From positions 434,001 to 498,000 of the forward strand of contig NZ_JAYGJQ010000003.1 of NCBI RefSeq assembly GCF_035013165.1: a stretch of 64,000 bases of DNA, in the 5' to 3' direction. This DNA is from Bacteriovorax sp. PP10. Its GTDB lineage: Bacteria; Bdellovibrionota; Bacteriovoracia; Bacteriovoracales; Bacteriovoracaceae. Under the pieces are notes generated by a model. That model saw only the letters and a program-made list of their open reading frames with translations. It was not told the DNA's origin and did no database searches. The position numbers and the translations under genes were made by a program. Positions 26,715-35,499 of this stretch are shown here, one piece after another (positions within the stretch are counted from its first letter, which is position 1; every line of letters begins with the position of its first letter).

Positions 26715-26835
26715 AAAAATTGCTTTTAATGCGCCAGATACTAGGCGCGCAGAAGTGAGGAAGGAGACGTACGTTTGTACGTCGACGCCCGAACGACTAA
26801 GCAACGACGTAGATGGTGTATTAAAAGCGATTTTT
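26715..26835 (+). repeat. 121-nt long-hairpin element abutting the dinB start codon
   Basis: Left arm 26715-26736 and right arm 26814-26835 can pair along 22 bp; the only three deviations from perfect complementarity are G-U pairs. Inside, an AG/GA loop is followed by a TAC/GTA pairing, and a second exact hairpin GACGTAC-GTTT-GTACGTC lies at 26766-26783. A GCGCC/GGCGC pair (26731-26735, 26744-26748) offers an alternative fold. The right arm ends one base before the dinB ATG, and dinB has no other ribosome site nearby. The layout resembles interspersed long-hairpin repeats I recall from other deltaproteobacterial genomes. It could be a structured RNA, a regulatory leader or a miniature repeat. 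Confidence 0.7.
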
Positions 26836-27930
26836 ATGAAGAAAATTATCCATGTTGATATGGACTGTTTCTACGCGCAAGTAGAAATGCGTGATCGACC
26901 AGAATTAACAAACGTTCCGCTGGCAATTGGCGGTGCCCCGGGAACGAGAAGTGTCCTTTGCACAAGCAATTACATTGCTAGAAAGTTCGGAGTTAAATCG
27001 GCAATGCCTACGGATTTCGCCGTTAGGCTTTGTCCTAAATTAGTGGTCCTGCCACCTGATTTTAAAAAGTATAAAAAAGCTTCTGAGATCGTTCAGAATA
27101 TTTTTTTGAAGTATTCAGACAAAGTAGAAACTGTGTCACTTGATGAGGCGTATTTAGATGTCTCGGGAGAAATCAATGCTACTGAAATTGGAAAACGCAT
27201 ACAGGCAGATATATTTAAAGCAACTGGTCTCACGGCCTCAGTTGGTATCGCTCCCAATAAATTCCTGGCTAAAATTGCCAGTGACTGGAAAAAGCCCAAT
27301 GGTTTATTTGTCATTAAGCCCCATGAAGTTGAAAGATTCGTAAAAGATTTACCAGTGAAGTTAATTCCTGGAGTCGGTAAAAAAGGGCTCCAGCATTTAG
27401 AAAGTCTAGGCATCAAAACTTGCTCTGATATAAGACAATGCCCTCCAGAAGTTTTGGCCTTAAGTTTTGGCAAGTTTAGCCTAGATCTTTTCTATTACTC
27501 ACAAGGTATCGATGAGCGCGAAGTATGCAGCGAATGGGAGAGAAAATCTTTAAGTGTAGAAAATACATTTTTAACTGATATGACAGATCCCCAGGAAATG
27601 AAGTTGTATTTAGAAGAGCTTCTTTTAGAAATGAAAGAACGAGTGGAGCATCATCTTGAAGACGAACCACATAAAAAAATTAAAAAGATATTTGTAAAAG
27701 TGAAATACGCTGACTTTAAACAATCAACCAGCGAAGAAACCCTAATCCCGTTTGAATTTGAAAACTCTCTATTTGATAAGCTCGCTAATATAGACAATTA
27801 TTACCGACTGCTCAACGTTAGTCTGGCCCGTAAAAATGGCCCTATACGCCTCCTTGGAGTTGGAGTAAGATTTCTTACGGGAGAAGAGGCCGATCCAATT
27901 CAGCTTAGCCTACTTCCTCTTTGTGCTTAA
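26836..27930 (+). CDS. dinB: DNA polymerase IV (Y family)
   Basis: The 364-residue translesion polymerase shows the catalytic carboxylates D8 (HVDMDCFYAQVEM) and D103-E104 (SLDEAYLDV), the same positions as in E. coli DinB. It also has the helix-hairpin-helix region LIPGVGKKGLQHLESLGI, a little-finger domain, and a C-terminal QLSLLPL tail of the beta-clamp-binding type. I start at the ATG at 26836, because the family N-terminus begins exactly there. An upstream GTG in frame at 26755 would translate the hairpin element and is unlikely. Placement after lexA fits an SOS gene. Confidence 0.95.
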   Translation: MKKIIHVDMDCFYAQVEMRDRPELTNVPLAIGGAPGTRSVLCTSNYIARKFGVKSAMPTDFAVRLCPKLVVLPPDFKKYKKASEIVQNIFLKYSDKVETVSLDEAYLDVSGEINATEIGKRIQADIFKATGLTASVGIAPNKFLAKIASDWKKPNGLFVIKPHEVERFVKDLPVKLIPGVGKKGLQHLESLGIKTCSDIRQCPPEVLALSFGKFSLDLFYYSQGIDEREVCSEWERKSLSVENTFLTDMTDPQEMKLYLEELLLEMKERVEHHLEDEPHKKIKKIFVKVKYADFKQSTSEETLIPFEFENSLFDKLANIDNYYRLLNVSLARKNGPIRLLGVGVRFLTGEEADPIQLSLLPLCA

Positions 27931-27950
27931 TCTTCACATCGATTTTTTAA

Positions 27951-30014
27951 ATGGAACCTTTCAGCTTTGCTAAGTTTTGCGCTCACATTTTAGAAGACGA
28001 AAGTCTTGGTGCCCGCACATTTTATAAAGATCAAAACCAAAATTATTCTTATAAAGATCTCATGGGCGCTGTAATGGCCCAAATTGAAGTTTTTAAAAAT
28101 TCAGAAAATAAGTTTTCTGCTTTAAAGATGGAGTCTTCATATAATCTTTTCGTGCATCTTCTTGCGGGAAGTTTTACTCAGACAGATTTATTGATTATTT
28201 CTTCTAAAGAACCTGCAGCAGCAGTGACGGGGTATCAGAAAAATATTCCCTTTACTAACGTCATCACTGACCACGATCTTAAACCTTCTGCAACTTCAAC
28301 ATTGCCATTAGAAGTCGATATGAACCGCCCTGCTTTTTTTATTTTAAGCTCTGGATCAAGTGGGCCTTCAAAGGCCATTGGGTTGAGTTTAAATAATGTT
28401 TATCACTCCGCTAAAAGCATCATCAATTTTTTTGAGATGAAATCCTGCGATACGACTTTTTTAAATCTTCCTCATCACCACATTGGTGGATTGATGATTT
28501 TATGGCGTGCTTTTTTTAGTCACAGCTCAGTCACAACAAATGAAAACGATGAATACCAATTTATTTCACTTGTGCCGCTACAACTTCAAAGATTTTTGCA
28601 GATCCCGGAAAAAAAGAAAAAGCTCTCTGACTGTCGTGGGGTTCTCATTGGCGGAGCTCCGCTGGACAATAGATTAAAAGATTTGGCATTCAATGAAAAA
28701 ATTTCAATTTATGAAACTTATGGCATGAGTGAAACTTCTTCCCTGGTTATGCTTAACGGTATTCCACTTGAAGGACAAACCGTTAAACTTGACTCTGAAA
28801 GTAACTTCCTTATCAAAGGACCGACTTTATCTCCCAACGCTCCCGTCGATAGTGAAGGTTTTTTTCATACTAAAGATATGGGCTCAGTTGATGCCAATGG
28901 AATTTTTTCTTTTAAACAAAGACGAGATATTCTTTATAAAAGTGCCGGTGAATTAATTGACCCTCTCGTCATTGAAGATAAAGTAAAACTACTTCCATGG
29001 ATCACCATGGCCGTCGTCGTTCCCATTGCTCACCCTGAATGGACATGGGCCTCTGCTTTGGTTTACCAGACCAATGACTCAACTAAATCATTTGAAAATA
29101 TAAAAACACATTTAAGAAATGAATTACACCCTCATTTAATTCCCAAGTATTTTTATGAGGCCCCTAAAGATCTTGTTGCCGATGGAATGAAACCAAAACG
29201 TTTTGAGATTTCACAATGGGCACAGGTAAAATATTTTCAAGACCTGCTTCATTATCTTTATATTCCGGCAACTAATGCTAAAAAATTAATGGTGTTTTTT
29301 CATGGCTTCATGGAAGACCACACTGACATGATTCCTCTCATGGATTCTCATCAGGACATTTCCTATCTCTTTATTGATTTACCCGGGCATGGAAAAACAA
29401 ACGTCACGAATTTTAAATCCCGCGAGCAGGCCTTCTCAACGATTGCCTCTTTAATTAATTTTCTAAGAAAAGACCTGGAGCTTGTGCTTTATGGCTACTC
29501 AATGGGCGGAAGGATTGCTCTTGAACTCAGCACTCAGTACTTAAAACCTGAATTACTTATTTTAGAGTCTTCTCATTTTGGTCTCGCTGATAAAGAAGAC
29601 AAAAGTGCGCGCTTTGCTTCTGACTTAAAACTGCTGGCCACTCCTAATTTAAATTTATTAGAGTTTTTTACTAACTGGTATAAAAATCCTATTTTTTCAA
29701 ACTACAATCAATCTCATAACTACCATACGGATATTGAAAAAAAACTCGCTCACAATCCATCTCAATGGCAGTCTTCGCTGGAGTTCTTCTCTCCTGGAGC
29801 TATGCCACTTATGCAGTCGGATGTTTTAGCAAAAGTTGCTGATTTAAAAATTGTCGGGATTGTCGGTAGTGGAGATGAAAAATATAAAAATCATTTTCTC
29901 GATATGAAAACGAAACTTCCCCATTTTCAGTATAATGAGATTGCAGGCGCAGGACATAATCCACACAAGACGCATTTGAGTGAAATTAAAATGATTCTAA
30001 GAGGCCTGATCTAA
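27951..30014 (+). CDS. Fused o-succinylbenzoate-CoA ligase (MenE) and SHCHC synthase (MenH)
   Basis: This 687-residue protein joins two enzymes of menaquinone synthesis. Residues ~1-430 are an AMP-forming ligase: P-loop SSGSSGPSKAI near 132-142, adenine motif YETYGMSETSSLV, hinge FKQRRDILYKSAGELI and an A10-like Lys near MKPKRFEI. Residues ~435-687 are an alpha/beta-hydrolase close to MenH: VFFHGFMED, FIDLPGHGKT, nucleophile elbow GYSMGGRIAL near 515, WQSSLEFFSPGAMPLM and GAGHNPHK. MenH normally precedes MenE in the pathway by two steps, so the fusion is not of consecutive enzymes. No other men gene is in the window. The ligase substrate is inferred from the partner. Confidence 0.8.
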   Translation: MEPFSFAKFCAHILEDESLGARTFYKDQNQNYSYKDLMGAVMAQIEVFKNSENKFSALKMESSYNLFVHLLAGSFTQTDLLIISSKEPAAAVTGYQKNIPFTNVITDHDLKPSATSTLPLEVDMNRPAFFILSSGSSGPSKAIGLSLNNVYHSAKSIINFFEMKSCDTTFLNLPHHHIGGLMILWRAFFSHSSVTTNENDEYQFISLVPLQLQRFLQIPEKKKKLSDCRGVLIGGAPLDNRLKDLAFNEKISIYETYGMSETSSLVMLNGIPLEGQTVKLDSESNFLIKGPTLSPNAPVDSEGFFHTKDMGSVDANGIFSFKQRRDILYKSAGELIDPLVIEDKVKLLPWITMAVVVPIAHPEWTWASALVYQTNDSTKSFENIKTHLRNELHPHLIPKYFYEAPKDLVADGMKPKRFEISQWAQVKYFQDLLHYLYIPATNAKKLMVFFHGFMEDHTDMIPLMDSHQDISYLFIDLPGHGKTNVTNFKSREQAFSTIASLINFLRKDLELVLYGYSMGGRIALELSTQYLKPELLILESSHFGLADKEDKSARFASDLKLLATPNLNLLEFFTNWYKNPIFSNYNQSHNYHTDIEKKLAHNPSQWQSSLEFFSPGAMPLMQSDVLAKVADLKIVGIVGSGDEKYKNHFLDMKTKLPHFQYNEIAGAGHNPHKTHLSEIKMILRGLI

Positions 30015-30356
30015 ATCTTTTTTTAAAAACTGCAGCTCATACAAAATTATCATCAATTGATTTTCAAGTTTATTGAGAACTTCATAAGCACCATCAAAGT
30101 TAGAATTGATTCCCCTAAGCTCCAGGTCTTGTGCCACATCTGAGGCCACATCCACGTAAAAGCTCTTCATAATGCCTTTAAAGGTATGGGCATTAATTCT
30201 AAGCTGATCACTGTCTTGAGCACTAATAGACTCTCTAATCGGATTTATAAGATTATCAAGAGCATGTTCAAAGGCGTTGATCATGTCCAATAGGATCTCT
30301 TCATCACCACTGAAGTGACTAAGAAGAAGGGGAACATTAATAGATTTAAAGTTCAT
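29997..30356 (-). CDS. HPt-domain protein
   Basis: The 119-residue protein is a four-helix histidine phosphotransfer domain with the phospho-accepting His57 in INAHTFKGIMKSF, matching the HxxKG motif. It lacks any other domain, so it would shuttle phosphoryl groups between a hybrid kinase and a receiver. Its end overlaps the convergent menE-menH fusion gene by 18 nt. No kinase is adjacent; a receiver-only protein is encoded at 17440-17847. Confidence 0.88.
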   Translation of the reverse strand: MNFKSINVPLLLSHFSGDEEILLDMINAFEHALDNLINPIRESISAQDSDQLRINAHTFKGIMKSFYVDVASDVAQDLELRGINSNFDGAYEVLNKLENQLMIILYELQFLKKDLDQAS

Positions 30357-30426
30357 AAGCTACCATTATAACTAAATCAACTTTATTGTCTAAAGTTTTT
30401 TTAGTAACCGACCGATATGTACAAGT

Positions 30427-30762
30427 ATGTCAGACCCAATTAAAAAATTAGATATCTTGCGCTCACTATACAATGCTCAAAACATTAGGAGCAACGCGAA
30501 TCTTGGTGAAGAATTAAAAGAGATTAAAACTGAGCTTAAGATCGCCAACGATCTAAGAACTGACGGCACAGGGGCCCAGTCTGTGGCCAATGCGATTACA
30601 AACTCAACCCACTCACCTTACCTTGAAGATCAAAAATTTTATAATAAAGAAGTTCGATACAACTCTGAGAGAGAAACGAGTTGGAAAGAAGTGAGATCTG
30701 AAGAAGACAACTTGAGGGCCGCTTACAATGCGCGGAATTTAAGAAAATTAAACATACTTTAA
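30427..30762 (+). CDS. Hypothetical protein with matching N- and C-terminal motifs
   Basis: I do not recognise this 111-residue charged, helical protein. It has an unusual internal symmetry: LRSLYNAQNIR near the N-terminus and LRAAYNARNLR near the C-terminus share the pattern LRxxYNAxNxR. The middle contains an ELKEIKTELKIAN helix and a DGTGAQSVANAI segment. It has no signal peptide. A strong bidirectional terminator follows. The twin motifs may be docking sites for one partner. Confidence 0.7.
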   Translation: MSDPIKKLDILRSLYNAQNIRSNANLGEELKEIKTELKIANDLRTDGTGAQSVANAITNSTHSPYLEDQKFYNKEVRYNSERETSWKEVRSEEDNLRAAYNARNLRKLNIL

Positions 30763-30767
30763 AATAG

Positions 30768-30805
30768 CAAAAAAAAAGGGACCCGATTGGGTCCCTTCTT
30801 TTTTA
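30768..30805. terminator. Bidirectional intrinsic terminator
   Basis: Perfect stem GGGACCC (30778-30784) / GGGTCCC (30789-30795) with a GATT loop, an A tract before it and TTCTTTTTTATTT after it. It sits between convergent genes ending at 30762 and 30803 and can serve both. Confidence 0.95.
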
Positions 30806-31537
30806 TTTCTTACCTTTCTTTTTCTTTCTCATCTTTAACAAGAAGAATGCGATAGCTGCGACAGCGATAATTCCGATGATTGTTGTTGTCTCTTCATCAC
30901 CTGAGCCGCCTTTATTCTTTTTCTGCATTCCGATATCCGGATTTTGACCACCATCTGGAATATAAGTTCCATCAGCAATTAAATCACCTTCTTTATCTTT
31001 TGGTTTCCATGTTCCACCAGCAGCATTCCTTTGATCGAATACTTTTAATGTCGCGATAATTTTTTCAAAAATATCCTGGTATGAATCGTAGTGATCTTTA
31101 GCAACTGAAAATGTCACCGCGATTCCAAGAGAATCTTTTACAGTTGCAAGGTATCTTGTATAGAACCCTGGAACTTCTGAAGCTAAGTGAAGTGAATCAA
31201 CCCAGCGTTGCCCGTTGATCTCTCTAACAGAAACTGCTTTTGCTTCCGACACTTGAGTCTTTCCACCTGGAAGGCTGAAAGTTTTTGGTGTTTTTAAGTA
31301 GGCCTGATATTTATCAAGATCGTCCTGATCACCTCTATACTTTGCAGCTAGAATAATGATGGCCTCTTTTTTTCTATCTTTGTTATCACTCTGACAAACC
31401 CACTCAGATCCTTCAAGAGCACAGTCCCATCCGTTAGGAAGTTCGAACTCTGAGAATTGGCTGGTAAATGTTTTTGCAAAAACACTCGTCGTGGTAAGCA
31501 TCGCTGCCGCGATTAATAATGAACGCAAGTTTCTCAT
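30803..31537 (-). CDS. Exported protein with C-terminal membrane anchor
   Basis: The 244-residue protein has a signal peptide (LLIAAAMLTTTSVFA-KTF) and a periplasmic domain of ~150 residues (ELPNGWDCALEGSEWVCQ, then a long helix-strand region). A Pro/Gly/Asp-rich stalk follows, then a C-terminal transmembrane span (TIIGIIAVAAIAFFLLKM) and a strongly basic KKKKGKK tail. That order, with the tail in the cytoplasm, resembles tail-anchored or sortable exported proteins, although no CTERM sorting motif is clear. I do not recognise the family. Confidence 0.75.
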   Translation of the reverse strand: MRNLRSLLIAAAMLTTTSVFAKTFTSQFSEFELPNGWDCALEGSEWVCQSDNKDRKKEAIIILAAKYRGDQDDLDKYQAYLKTPKTFSLPGGKTQVSEAKAVSVREINGQRWVDSLHLASEVPGFYTRYLATVKDSLGIAVTFSVAKDHYDSYQDIFEKIIATLKVFDQRNAAGGTWKPKDKEGDLIADGTYIPDGGQNPDIGMQKKNKGGSGDEETTTIIGIIAVAAIAFFLLKMRKKKKGKK

Positions 31538-31620
31538 GCTATTTCCTCTTAAGGAGATAAACTAATAATAATAGTTTAATTGTACACTTTGCTGACTATT
31601 TTTAAATAGTTAAATTCTTC

Positions 31621-32799
31621 CTAATACCCGCGGGCCGCGAACCCCGGCTTGATTTCTATGTCTTTATACTTCTTTACGAGCTTAATAATGGACCAATCAG
31701 CTCCAACTTCATAAACGATGCCACTTGCGACCAAAACGTTACCGCCAAAATAATCTGTCTGGTAGATATCAAACTTCATCCCTTTCTCAACATCCGTTGA
31801 TAACCCTTGGTCGATACGAATGAAATTTGAGCGGGCCGAGATTTTAAGAACTGATCCATCTACCTGGTACTCCTTAAACGAGTCTACTTTAACCGACTCA
31901 GGAGTCACGCCGTCAGAGCTCCAGCCGATGTTTAATGAAATCGTATTCCCCTTATCAGTAGACGTTCCAGACATCACTGTCTGACCTTTAACGGCCATGA
32001 TGAATTTATCGAAGGCATAATTGAACCCCAGATAAGGCGCCACTTTCTCGCGGTTTATACTGTTAAAAAGAGCTGTGCCACCAGTTGCCTGGACAGCTTT
32101 TAAGGCAGGAGTCTCACTGAACTCATCCTTCTTTAAAGAATAAATTCCTTCAACACCGGCAAGTAAACCAAGCTTTGAAAAGCGGTACATCCCCTCAAGT
32201 TTGTAAGTCACTTCATCACTTAAATTATTAGCAGGAGAGCTGTATCCGATTCTTGCATCGAATTTCCATGGAGCGCTTATATAAGTCGTGTATAAATCTA
32301 CACCGTACTCACTTCCAGAATCACCTAAGATAATTTCGTCTTCTGGAACCAGAGTGGCGTTTTCATAACTAGCATTTGTATAAAGGGTCTGACGGTAGTG
32401 AATTCCAACTGCATAACGAAGATTTCCCATTGTCTCAAAAGCGTATTTTGCTTCGACACCAAGAGACTCAGGCCCTGAATTTTCTTTTGTAATTTCATTC
32501 ACTGTACTTGAAACTTGTCTGAATCTTCCCATCGCTGTGATTTCTAAACTTTTACTCACACCATATGAAACGGCCAGGTCCATATCAATCAGTCGGTATT
32601 TATTTCCATCGACAAGTTCCGTCTCAACACCATCTGTATCGTAAAAAGCAGAGGTCTGAAACATTGAGGCATTTGCATTGATAGCGTACGCTGAAGGATT
32701 TAATAATTCTGCGCCACCACGATGTACACCTGCGGCCATCAGAGGAGCTGAAAGAGAAAGAACTAAAACACCGGATAAAATTTTATACATATAATTCAT
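31621..32799 (-). CDS. Outer-membrane beta-barrel with C-terminal FlgT-C-like domain
   Basis: This 392-residue exported protein has a signal peptide ending LMAA-GVH. Residues ~40-300 show repeated amphipathic strands typical of a barrel (YRLIDMDLAVSYGVSKSLEI, LRYAVGIHYRQTL, APYLGFNYAF). Residues ~315-392 form a small beta domain (FIRIDQGLSTDVEKGMKFDI, VLVASGIVYEVGADWSIIKL) resembling the FlgT C-terminal fold. The gene overlaps the upstream 200-residue gene by 17 nt. The protein probably spans the outer membrane and keeps a soluble domain on one side. Ligand unknown. Confidence 0.72.
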   Translation of the reverse strand: MNYMYKILSGVLVLSLSAPLMAAGVHRGGAELLNPSAYAINANASMFQTSAFYDTDGVETELVDGNKYRLIDMDLAVSYGVSKSLEITAMGRFRQVSSTVNEITKENSGPESLGVEAKYAFETMGNLRYAVGIHYRQTLYTNASYENATLVPEDEIILGDSGSEYGVDLYTTYISAPWKFDARIGYSSPANNLSDEVTYKLEGMYRFSKLGLLAGVEGIYSLKKDEFSETPALKAVQATGGTALFNSINREKVAPYLGFNYAFDKFIMAVKGQTVMSGTSTDKGNTISLNIGWSSDGVTPESVKVDSFKEYQVDGSVLKISARSNFIRIDQGLSTDVEKGMKFDIYQTDYFGGNVLVASGIVYEVGADWSIIKLVKKYKDIEIKPGFAARGY

Positions 32800-33385
32800 T
32801 CACGAAAAAAAAATGATCTCGAGTATCGAAATCATAAAGGTTATTCTTGTGTTTCCATTCTCTGGGTGTTTTTTCAAAAAGCACAAAGCTCATTGCGTTC
32901 ATCACGAAAGGAGAAGAAAACTCTATCTTGGCCGTCTCGATTGCTGACTCCAAAAGTTCCGGGTAATCCACTCTGCCGATAGGAAGAATGGGAGTCGTGG
33001 AGTTTTTAGTCTTCTTGAATTTTACACCGTATTCTTTCAAGAAAAAATAAATCGATTCCTGACAGTATAAAATATCTGGAGAAATTTTGGGAGTTAATGC
33101 TAAGGCGCCTTTTTTACCCATGGAGAAAGTCATTCCGTTGAATTCAATTTGCGAAATCTCTTTGAGACCATAAAGGTGACCTTCAAGTAACTCAGTAAGT
33201 TCTTCAATAAAATTTTGTTCTTCAGATCTGGTGATGAAGTCGACGCTAAAAGGGGGTAAAATAGTCAACTGTAAGAGACCATTTTTTACAAACTTTGAAT
33301 CGAAACGTCTTCTGAAGTTTTCGATCTTGTTTTGATGGATAGAGCCTGGATCGAATGTTAAACCGATAAAGTATTCCATGCTCAC
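32783..33385 (-). CDS. 2H-phosphoesterase-like protein lacking both catalytic His
   Basis: The 200-residue protein has the outline of the 2H (2'-5' RNA ligase-like) superfamily: an opening MEYFIGLTFDPG strand, then LLQLTILPPF where HxTh is expected, and later TPILPIGR where the second HxT occurs. Both motif histidines are replaced, so no phosphoesterase activity is expected. It may bind a ligand or be only structurally similar. It overlaps the beta-barrel gene by 17 nt. The family assignment is tentative. Confidence 0.4.
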   Translation of the reverse strand: MSMEYFIGLTFDPGSIHQNKIENFRRRFDSKFVKNGLLQLTILPPFSVDFITRSEEQNFIEELTELLEGHLYGLKEISQIEFNGMTFSMGKKGALALTPKISPDILYCQESIYFFLKEYGVKFKKTKNSTTPILPIGRVDYPELLESAIETAKIEFSSPFVMNAMSFVLFEKTPREWKHKNNLYDFDTRDHFFFVNELYV

Positions 33386-33447
33386 TCCTTCTTTGGATTG
33401 AATGTCTTACTTAAAGGGTAAAAGCTATTGGAATTTTCTACAAGCTA

Positions 33448-34188
33448 TTATGCAGCAATTTTGTCGGTTTTTCTCAAGCTCATAGAATTTTGTGTAGGAA
33501 GATAGAGTTTATTGATCCAAGTGTTGTTTTCAATCTCAAAACCAAAAATCCCACCGTGTTCTTCTGCCAGATGATGAATTGAATCCAGTCCCAGACCTTT
33601 AATCAATTTATCTTCATTTAAAATTACCCGAGTAAGTGACTCGGAAGAATCAGTAGAGCTTTTCTTCAACTGATTTCTCGTAACGACGGTTAGACCTACT
33701 TCATCCATGACAAAATTGAATTCAGCATTTGGACTCTGGGCCTCACTGATATTCTTGATGAGGTTATTTAGGATTCGATAGAAACATGGATAGTAGATCA
33801 AATCCTCTTCTGAATCTTTGCCAACAATCGTAAAAGTTGCATTCACTTGAGTATCTTTAAAATATGTTTGTGATAAATTTTCAAAAGCAAGTTTAGCATA
33901 ACTAAACGGCACCCAATCATATGTCTGAACAAGATTTTTATGTTTGTAGTTGAAGTGATCGCGGATAAGACTTTGAAGAGTTTTAACTTCTTTTTGCATC
34001 AACTGAATTTCTTCCCTGTTTATATTTTCACCAGAGATTTCTTTTTGATTTAAAAATAAAAGCAAACCATGAGTCTGATTGACGACGTCGTGAAAAAATA
34101 ATCTTTCTTTGAAGTCTTGTGAGCTTTCTGAATGTTGAACCGGTTTCTTTTTTAATGTAAACACAAGACCCTCAATAGCTTTTCTCAT
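33448..34188 (-). CDS. Histidine-kinase-like protein without a sensor domain
   Basis: The 246-residue cytoplasmic protein starts with a dimerisation helix containing HDVVNQTHGLL, a plausible H-box, and continues with a coiled helix. The ATP-binding part has N-box RILNNLIKNISEAQ and G-box KGLGLDSIHHLAEEHGG. It lacks membrane spans and PAS or GAF domains, so any signal must arrive via another protein. It lies 21 bp after eno and probably shares that transcript. Whether the truncated G1 box still binds ATP is uncertain. Confidence 0.75.
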   Translation of the reverse strand: MRKAIEGLVFTLKKKPVQHSESSQDFKERLFFHDVVNQTHGLLLFLNQKEISGENINREEIQLMQKEVKTLQSLIRDHFNYKHKNLVQTYDWVPFSYAKLAFENLSQTYFKDTQVNATFTIVGKDSEEDLIYYPCFYRILNNLIKNISEAQSPNAEFNFVMDEVGLTVVTRNQLKKSSTDSSESLTRVILNEDKLIKGLGLDSIHHLAEEHGGIFGFEIENNTWINKLYLPTQNSMSLRKTDKIAA

Positions 34189-34209
34189 TGAGGGCCTTGT
34201 GACTAAAAA

Positions 34210-35490
34210 CTATTTTACTGGAAGGTAAACAGCTTGGTCACCAAGCATCTCTTCAATGCGAAGAAGCTGGTTATATTTTTCCATACGGTCAGAGCGGCTA
34301 GCTGATCCAGTCTTAATATGAGCTGATCCAGTTGCTACTGCTAAATCTGCAATGAAAGAGTCCCCTGTTTCTCCAGAGCGGTGAGAGATGATCGCTTTGT
34401 AGTTGTTGTTGTATCCCAACTCCATTGCTTCAAACGTCTCAGTCAGCGTTCCGATTTGGTTAACTTTAACCAGGATGGCATTTGCTTCACCTGTCTTGAT
34501 TCCCGCTTCAAAGATTTTTTTGTTTGTTACGAAAAGATCGTCACCAACTAAAACTACTTTTGAACCAAGAACTTTTGTTAAATCAATCCATCCAGAGTGG
34601 TCCCCTTCATCAAGACCGTCTTCAATGGAATATATCGGATATTTTGCACATAAATCTGAATAGTAATTAATCATATCGGCAGTACTGAACTCTTTTCCTT
34701 GCATACTGTATTTACCGTCTTTGTAAAATTCAGAAGCTGCTGAGTCTAGAGAAAGAGAGATATCCACACCTGGTTTGTAACCAGCGTTTGTGATCGCCTT
34801 TAAGATCAACTCGATAGCTTCTTCATGAGACTTAAGGTCTGGAGCGAATCCACCTTCGTCACCAACGTTAGTTGAGTGATTTGAATCAGTAAGTACTTTC
34901 TTAAGTGCATGGAAAACTTCAACACCAGCGCGAAGGTTTTCACCGAAAGACTTCTTCATGTGAGGAACGATCATGAACTCCTGGATGTCCAGGTTGTTTG
35001 AAGCATGCGATCCACCGTTGATGATGTTCATCAATGGAGTTGGCATGATGTATTTCTTGTGAGCGTTTGGCGCCTTACATTTTTCGAATAGGTATTGGTG
35101 AAGTGGCATGTTTGAATCAAGAGCACCTGCACGACATGCGGCCATTGAAACTCCAAGCAGAGCGTTCGCTCCCAGCTTAGATTTATTTTCCGTTCCATCC
35201 ATCTCAAGCATCATTGTGTCGATTGCTTTTTGAGACGTCACTTCCATTCCAAGAAGTTTTGGTGCAAGAATTTCATTAACATTCTTCACAGCTTTTAAAA
35301 CTGATTTCCCACAGTAGTAAGATTTATCATTGTCTCTAAGCTCTAGAGCTTCTTTTGATCCTGTAGAGGCCCCAGATGGAACAGCTGCTCTTCCCATGTT
35401 TCCTGCTTCTGTGAACACGTCTACTTCAACTGTAGGGTTTCCACGTGAATCGAGAATTTGCCTTGCTTTAATCGACTTAATTTTTGACAT
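34210..35490 (-). CDS. eno: Enolase
   Basis: The 426-residue glycolytic enzyme interconverts 2-phosphoglycerate and phosphoenolpyruvate. Family motifs are in order: [36 protein letters not shown], the catalytic Glu region [11 protein letters not shown], metal ligands in [14 protein letters not shown] and VGDDLFVTN, and [18 protein letters not shown] with the active Lys segment before it. Length is normal for bacteria. It follows murI by 9 bp. Confidence 0.98.
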   Translation of the reverse strand: MSKIKSIKARQILDSRGNPTVEVDVFTEAGNMGRAAVPSGASTGSKEALELRDNDKSYYCGKSVLKAVKNVNEILAPKLLGMEVTSQKAIDTMMLEMDGTENKSKLGANALLGVSMAACRAGALDSNMPLHQYLFEKCKAPNAHKKYIMPTPLMNIINGGSHASNNLDIQEFMIVPHMKKSFGENLRAGVEVFHALKKVLTDSNHSTNVGDEGGFAPDLKSHEEAIELILKAITNAGYKPGVDISLSLDSAASEFYKDGKYSMQGKEFSTADMINYYSDLCAKYPIYSIEDGLDEGDHSGWIDLTKVLGSKVVLVGDDLFVTNKKIFEAGIKTGEANAILVKVNQIGTLTETFEAMELGYNNNYKAIISHRSGETGDSFIADLAVATGSAHIKTGSASRSDRMEKYNQLLRIEEMLGDQAVYLPVK

Positions 35491-35499
35491 AAAAAATCC

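Noticed and set aside
26731-26819. Similarity of GCGCCAGA... to the start of a glmS ribozyme
   Set aside because: The ribozyme core motifs (the GACGAGGU-like and GGCGGAUG-like segments) are missing, and the downstream gene is dinB, not glmS.
26755-26835. In-frame N-terminal extension of dinB from a GTG at 26755
   Set aside because: It would translate the hairpin element, has no ribosome site, and the family N-terminus begins exactly at the ATG at 26836.
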